The position numbers and the translations under genes are program-made. Of a stretch of DNA of 18,572 nucleotides, positions 15,406 to 18,572 are shown in pieces (position 1 is the stretch's first letter; each line of letters starts with the position of its first letter). The notes beneath the pieces were generated by a model, which made no database searches, was not told the origin of the DNA, and was given only the letters and a program-made list of their open reading frames with translations. This DNA comes from Sulfurimonas sp. (GTDB lineage Bacteria > Campylobacterota > Campylobacteria > Campylobacterales > Sulfurimonadaceae): the NCBI GenBank assembly GCA_021648465.1, contig JAKISR010000036.1:1-18572 (forward strand). Reading direction: 5' to 3'.

Positions 15406-15459
15406 AACTTAATTACAGTTAAATATCAAGATATATTGATATTTAACTGTAATTAAGTT
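15406..15459. promoter_or_regulatory. Perfect 24-bp inverted repeat upstream of arsR-arsC
   Basis: Positions 15406-15429 and 15436-15459 are exact reverse complements (24 of 24) around a 6-nt spacer GATATA. The inner part reads ATATCAA-GATATA-TTGATAT, a dyad of the kind ArsR proteins bind. It lies 32-85 nt upstream of the fusion-gene start, where its promoter should be. A self-regulated ArsR operator is the most likely role. The arms are longer than usual for such an operator, so a cruciform, a hairpin or an element remnant is also possible. Confidence 0.6.
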
Positions 15460-15708
15460 TAATATCTCTTAGACAAAACCTCATATAATAACAAATAGCA
15501 ATTGAGCTATCATAAACTTAGAGAGTTAAGAGTAAATAACATATCGGACAAAATCTAAAACGGCTAGTTTTCTTAAACATAAAAATTAGTTAGTTTCATT
15601 CCAAGTCAGTCGCTACCTAAAAACCAATAATTTCTTAAAATTTAAACTAATTTTTTACCATAAGAAACACTCCTCTTTATCATCATTATCGCTGCTTATA
15701 TTTTTTTG
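15460..15708. other. Gene-free stretch between ars operator and IS110 remnant
   Basis: These 249 nt are AT-rich and contain no open frame I would call a gene. A 5-bp pair ATAGC/GCTAT around 15497-15512 is the only small dyad noticed. Part of it may be the right-hand end of the decayed IS110 element next door, but no terminal sequence can be recognised. Confidence 0.4.
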
Positions 15709-16245
15709 TTATAAATCTCCTCCAGATGCTTTTTTGTATATTTCTTTGTCATATTTCTTATTGTTTTTATATAATGAATGAGCTATTATTATCATCTTTC
15801 TCATGACAGCTATTTGTGCTACAGTTGTGTGTTTACCTTTTGAGATTAATCTATCAAAAAATTGTTTAAAGTTTTTATCATATCTTACAGCACTTAAAAC
15901 TCCTAAAAATAATGAACCTCTATATAGTGCTGAACCAGCTTTACTTATTCTTGCTATAGATAGCTTTTCATCTGAAGCTATAATATCTTTCACTTTTTTA
16001 ATTATCTCTTTTTCTTGTTCTTTTAATCTTTGTATATTTTTTTTCAAGTTAGAAACAGCACAAGAACTTCCATTTTTTGCTTTTAGTGCTTCAAGATGAT
16101 TAGAGTTTTGAACTCTTTGTCCCAGTGCTTTAGCGTGATTACTAAACTGACTAGGATTTATGATGAAACATTTAATCTTTTGAGTATGACAAAACTTTGT
16201 CAATATACAAGAGTAACTACCTGTTGGTTCGTAAATAGGGGACAT
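15709..16245 (-). pseudogene. IS110-family transposase remnant with internal deletions
   Basis: The 178-residue open frame is a patchwork of an IS110-type transposase, normally above 300 residues. It starts at IYEPTGSYS, in the DEDD nuclease half, with the first Asp-bearing segment missing. After HAKALGQR it jumps to VQNSNHLEALKAKNG, losing the stretch that usually carries the later catalytic Asp residues. After SDEKLS it jumps to ARISKAGSALYRGSLFLGVL, losing the helix-hairpin-helix region. The C-terminal Tnp domain (HTTVAQIAVMRKMIIIAHSLY) remains. Both deletions keep the frame, but the enzyme cannot be a normal one. The guide-RNA-bearing left end expected upstream is gone; the next sequence is an inverted second remnant. 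Confidence 0.8.
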
Positions 16246-16312
16246 TCCAGTTCACTCTAAAACAACGAGTAGCCATCAATAACCATCATGAAGCACTCAA
16301 AGCAAAAGATGG
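16070..16312. repeat. Imperfect inverted repeat made by the two IS110 remnants
   Basis: The part coding for HLEALKAKNG on the minus strand (about 16070-16102) and that coding for HHEALKAKDG on the plus strand (about 16281-16312) are close reverse complements, about 26 of 30 bases by eye. They derive from the same transposase region of two related copies in opposite directions. Confidence 0.6.
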
Positions 16313-16541
16313 TAATATCTATGCCCTTAAAGATCTTCTCAAAAGACATAAGGAGATGAAAGAAAAAGAGGCTGAAATACTCAATAAGATAAAAAACATT
16401 ATAAATGAAGATGATGATATTGCACAAGCATATTCAAATATAAAAACAATTTTAGGTATTGGAGAGATTGCAGGAATTGTTCTAATTTATCTATTTATCA
16501 GATACCCTAATGCTAATCAAAAACAGATAAGACTTAATTAA
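16245..16541 (+). pseudogene. Second IS110-family transposase remnant, opposite strand
   Basis: An open frame on the + strand reads from 16245 to TAA 16541 and matches the middle of an IS110 transposase. It has QFTLKQRV, then NNHHEALKAKDGNIYALKDL, a charged helix, and GIGEIAGIVLIYLFIRYPNA, which is the helix-hairpin-helix part of the Transposase_20 region. Both the DEDD half and the C-terminal Tnp domain are missing; after NANQKQI the frame ends. An internal ATG at 16356 is not a real start. It lies head to head with the minus-strand remnant and overlaps the sequence the latter has lost. Confidence 0.75.
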
Positions 16542-16602
16542 ATATCCAGATTTTCTGTAGAATCAGCCTTTAAAGTGAAGTGAGTTTAAATAGTTTATTT
16601 TA

Positions 16603-17853
16603 TTATACTAAAAATTTCATATTTAATTTTTTAGTATAAGCACTAAGCATTGCATTTTCAAAGTCATTATTTGTTGTATATTGATAACCAAAAGTTTTAG
16701 CCCACATTTCATGCTCTTCCATACAAAGATAAAAGAAAACATCTTTAGCCCATGGCTTAAAATTTTCATAAGCATGTTTAAACATTTTCACTTTTGTACT
16801 GTTCGGATACGAACTTTTGCCATTTGCATCTTCAAAAGGCATTTGAGTTATTTTACTTCTAAATTCTCTATCTCTTAATTGCTTTATTACAGGTTTTATA
16901 AATGTAAGAGTTCCAAAACTAATAAGCACCACTTCGTTAGCATTAAATTCATTTAAGAGTCTATCATATACATTTTCATATTCGTTGAGGTAGTTTTCAT
17001 ACTCAACTATTGGATGAAAATGAAAACCTACTTTAGCACCTCTGTCCGCTACATCTCTTGCAGCACTTATTCGTTTATCAAGTGAGGCTGCAAGGTGCTC
17101 TTCATTTTTTATAATAGTTGGAGTATTTAATGACCAAGTACAAAGAATATTTTTAGGTATGTCATTTTTCATAAAATAACTAATATTGTCTGATTTTGTT
17201 TTAAATTCTAGTATTACATTTGGATTCTCTTTTGCAAAAAGAAATAGAGCATCTAAGACACCCTCACGATTTCCCCACATAAGTGAATCAGAAGCTTGCC
17301 CAGTTCCAATATGGTAAGTTTTATTTTTATCAAGGTTTAGGTTTTTTAACTTATCTGTAAAATTGCTATCAAAGGTAATAGTGTTTTGGTTATAAAAACT
17401 TTGAATTGAGCAGTATGAACAATCAAATCCACAACTCTCAACAGCGTCAAGGGTCAAAAGATTACAACATCTTGTTTTTTCACTAGCAACGGGACATAGC
17501 CCAAGTCCAAAACCATCTTTTGCTTGTGTTTTAAAGTTATATTTCTGCTCTTTAGCAATATTTTTAAGCTCAAAGTTTTCATAAGAATTTGGTTTTGTTT
17601 TTAGGTCATTATAAGATTTTTTTAGTCTAGCTATAACAACTTTTTTTTGCTTATGCTCAGAAAAAATATCTATGATAGTTTTTTCATTCCACATATCTAA
17701 ATCTCTAGCTATATCAACTATTTGTTTTATCTCAGAAAATGTAAACTTTAACTCAAAAGACTTCTTTTTTATAAATTCCTGACTTTTTTTTGGTAATTTT
17801 GAGTATATAGTATTTTTTGTTGAATTAGTAAATTTATCTATATATGAATTCAT
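16603..17853 (-). CDS. Radical SAM protein, spore photoproduct lyase-like
   Basis: The 416-residue protein belongs to the SplB-like radical SAM family. The iron-sulfur motif CGFDCSYC is at residues 141-148 (Cys141, Cys145, Cys148). Further family segments are YHIGTGQASDSLMW, ILEFKTKSDNI, CTWSLNTPTIIKNEEHLAAS with DKRISAARDVADRGAKVGFH, and FHPIVEYENY. In spore formers SplB repairs the thymine spore photoproduct; this organism shows no sign of sporulation, so the substrate may be another lesion or unrelated. Extra cysteines (120, 129, 130) before the motif may matter. The N-terminal 110 residues are helical and without a match I recognise. It is flanked by IS remnants and carries no close operon partner. 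Confidence 0.8.
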   Translation of the reverse strand: MNSYIDKFTNSTKNTIYSKLPKKSQEFIKKKSFELKFTFSEIKQIVDIARDLDMWNEKTIIDIFSEHKQKKVVIARLKKSYNDLKTKPNSYENFELKNIAKEQKYNFKTQAKDGFGLGLCPVASEKTRCCNLLTLDAVESCGFDCSYCSIQSFYNQNTITFDSNFTDKLKNLNLDKNKTYHIGTGQASDSLMWGNREGVLDALFLFAKENPNVILEFKTKSDNISYFMKNDIPKNILCTWSLNTPTIIKNEEHLAASLDKRISAARDVADRGAKVGFHFHPIVEYENYLNEYENVYDRLLNEFNANEVVLISFGTLTFIKPVIKQLRDREFRSKITQMPFEDANGKSSYPNSTKVKMFKHAYENFKPWAKDVFFYLCMEEHEMWAKTFGYQYTTNNDFENAMLSAYTKKLNMKFLV

Positions 17854-18092
17854 AATGAAATTCTAACAAATTTTTATAGAAATATAGTTATTTATATTAA
17901 GGACACCTCTAAAAATCCTAAATTACTTCTTAATTTTAAAAATATCATAAACCACCTAATAGTGTAATTGCAGATAACTTACAGAGGATAGAAGTGTTTT
18001 CATTGAACTAAAGCATAAATTTTATTGCATATTGTCATGTTTTAAAGTTTTTACTTTCTTTTATATTAGTATAAAAGAAAAAAGAGTGCTGT
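17854..18092. other. Gene-free region with possible IS-end scrap
   Basis: This 239-nt region lies between the radical SAM gene and the zinc-ribbon gene, which diverge from it, so it should hold both promoters. TTAAGGACACCTCTAAAAAT (17898-17917) resembles terminal repeats of some IS5-type elements, but no partner end is present. A small pair AAATTA/TAATTT follows near 17920-17936. Apart from the hairpin at 18055-18080, I see nothing else. Confidence 0.35.
18055..18080. promoter_or_regulatory. Perfect 11-bp inverted repeat before zinc-ribbon gene
   Basis: TTTCTTTTATA (18055-18065) and TATAAAAGAAA (18070-18080) are exact reverse complements around TTAG. The repeat ends 12 bases before the ATG at 18093, so it covers the leader or core promoter. 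An operator or a 5' hairpin limiting translation are both possible; pure A and T composition raises the chance of coincidence only slightly for 11 exact pairs. Confidence 0.45.
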
Positions 18093-18437
18093 ATGATTTT
18101 AGGAAAATGCCCATATTGTAAAGATGGTACTATTGAAGCAAGAGATAAAGAAGTAAATGGAAAAAAGGTAAAACTTTATGTTTGTACAAATGCTTCATGG
18201 AAAACAGAAGATGGAGAGATGTTTGAACTAACTCAAGACTCTAGTTGTAGTTTTAAAATTTGGCAAAATTCACTCTCAAGATATGGAAAATGGCTTTCAT
18301 ATCAGGATATAAGAGAATTACTTAAAGAGAAAAGTTTAGAAGTAGAACTACTTAGCAAAAAATATGGTAAAAAACTTTATTACAATAAACATATAACACT
18401 AAATCTTGAATATGGAGTTAGTGTGTTGTGGGATTAA
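18093..18437 (+). CDS. Small zinc-ribbon protein resembling topoisomerase C-terminal part
   Basis: The 114-residue product starts with a zinc-ribbon pattern, CPYC (Cys6, Cys9), a lone Cys31 and a SSCSFKIW segment with Cys52. This is the arrangement found in the C-terminal zinc fingers of type IA topoisomerases (CPxC...C...C.F.IW). From about residue 60 the pattern LSYQDIRELLKEKSLEVELL then SKKYGKKLYYNKHITLN resembles the C-terminal repeat found after such fingers in topoisomerase III. No catalytic topoisomerase domain is present, so it is a stand-alone accessory or DNA-binding piece. The role is unknown. It stands between the radical SAM gene and an IS30 end. Confidence 0.75.
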   Translation: MILGKCPYCKDGTIEARDKEVNGKKVKLYVCTNASWKTEDGEMFELTQDSSCSFKIWQNSLSRYGKWLSYQDIRELLKEKSLEVELLSKKYGKKLYYNKHITLNLEYGVSVLWD

Positions 18438-18460
18438 AATATACTATCCCAACATTTAAA

Positions 18461-18572
18461 TCTGAAGTGCAACTTTCAAGTTAAAAAATCATATCATTTT
18501 TTCCTTAAGCTGCTGCTTCTAATCCATAAAAAACTTCATTTGGAGTTCTCCAATTGAGAGATTTTCTTGGTC
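18461..18572 (-). mobile_element. Truncated view of an IS30-family element
   Basis: The last 112 bases appear to be the end of an IS30-type insertion sequence that continues past the window. The putative terminal sequence TCTGAAGTGCAACTTTCAAG (18461-18480) lies about 24 nt outside the transposase stop, as an IS30 inverted repeat would. The other end and the target duplication are outside the window. Confidence 0.6.
18505..18572 (-). CDS. IS30-family transposase, C-terminal end
   Basis: Read on the minus strand the frame gives PRKSLNWRTPNEVFYGLEAA and one further Ala before TAA (18505-18507). The pattern RPRKxLxxxTPxEVF is the typical C-terminal end of IS30-family DDE transposases. Only 21 residues are in the window, so nothing can be said about whether the element is intact. 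Confidence 0.75.
   Translation of the reverse strand, partial: PRKSLNWRTPNEVFYGLEAAA

Noticed and set aside
15460..15708. Bridge RNA or terminal sequence of the IS110 element
   Set aside because: This stretch is downstream of the remnant's stop and shows no recognisable end; the left end where the RNA would be encoded is lost.
15803..16099. Open frame of 98 codons on the + strand
   Set aside because: It lies wholly antisense to the IS110 remnant, has a cysteine- and phenylalanine-rich shadow composition and no ribosome-binding site.
1..18572. CRISPR arrays, tRNA or rRNA genes
   Set aside because: No regularly spaced direct repeats and no cloverleaf or rRNA-like segments were seen on either strand by eye.

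Overview
The window is AT-rich and carries the S10/spc ribosomal-protein cluster in bacterial order, a 61-residue zinc-type S14, short L24 and L29 proteins and closely packed genes. With an ArsR-ArsC fusion, a short chemoreceptor and IS110/IS30 remnants, this suggests a free-living Campylobacterota (Epsilonproteobacteria) bacterium, possibly close to Sulfurimonas. That placement rests on protein likeness and gene order only.

Region 1 (1-7649, all + strand) is a nearly gapless ribosomal and secretion operon: the 3' part of rplV, then rpsC, rplP, rpmC, rpsQ, rplN, rplX, rplE, rpsN, rpsH, rplF, rplR, rpsE, rplO, secY, map and infA. Most neighbours overlap or lie within about 16 nt. The one larger gap (69 nt, between rpsN and rpsH) holds small inverted repeats. 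The cluster stops after infA; rpmJ and the alpha-operon genes do not follow.

Region 2 (7650-13398) has a + strand chemoreceptor with almost no periplasmic part. It is followed by a minus-strand group read from 11840 down to 8894: an S1-domain protein of CvfB type, a small gene broken at a run of nine A, a PlsC-like acyltransferase with a TTG start, a type II chorismate mutase/PchB-like protein, and an exported double-rhodanese protein without the catalytic cysteine. Pyruvate kinase runs divergently from the S1 gene.

Region 3 (13399-15460) is a compact arsenic-resistance operon on the minus strand: an ArsR repressor fused to a thioredoxin-type ArsC reductase, overlapping arsB. A perfect 24-bp inverted repeat with a 6-nt spacer lies just upstream of the fusion gene and is a candidate operator.

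Region 4 (15461-18572) looks accessory. It has two degraded IS110-family transposase remnants head to head, a radical SAM protein of the spore-photoproduct-lyase type, a 239-nt gene-free stretch with a possible IS-end scrap, a small zinc-ribbon protein resembling the C-terminal part of topoisomerases, and the 3' end of an IS30-family element running out of the window.

The points most worth a second look are the A-tract frameshift in the small gene at 10794-10999, the 24-bp inverted repeat before arsR-arsC, the cysteine-less exported rhodanese, and the IS-bounded radical SAM/zinc-ribbon segment. I see no CRISPR array, tRNA or rRNA, and no clearly new multi-gene system.
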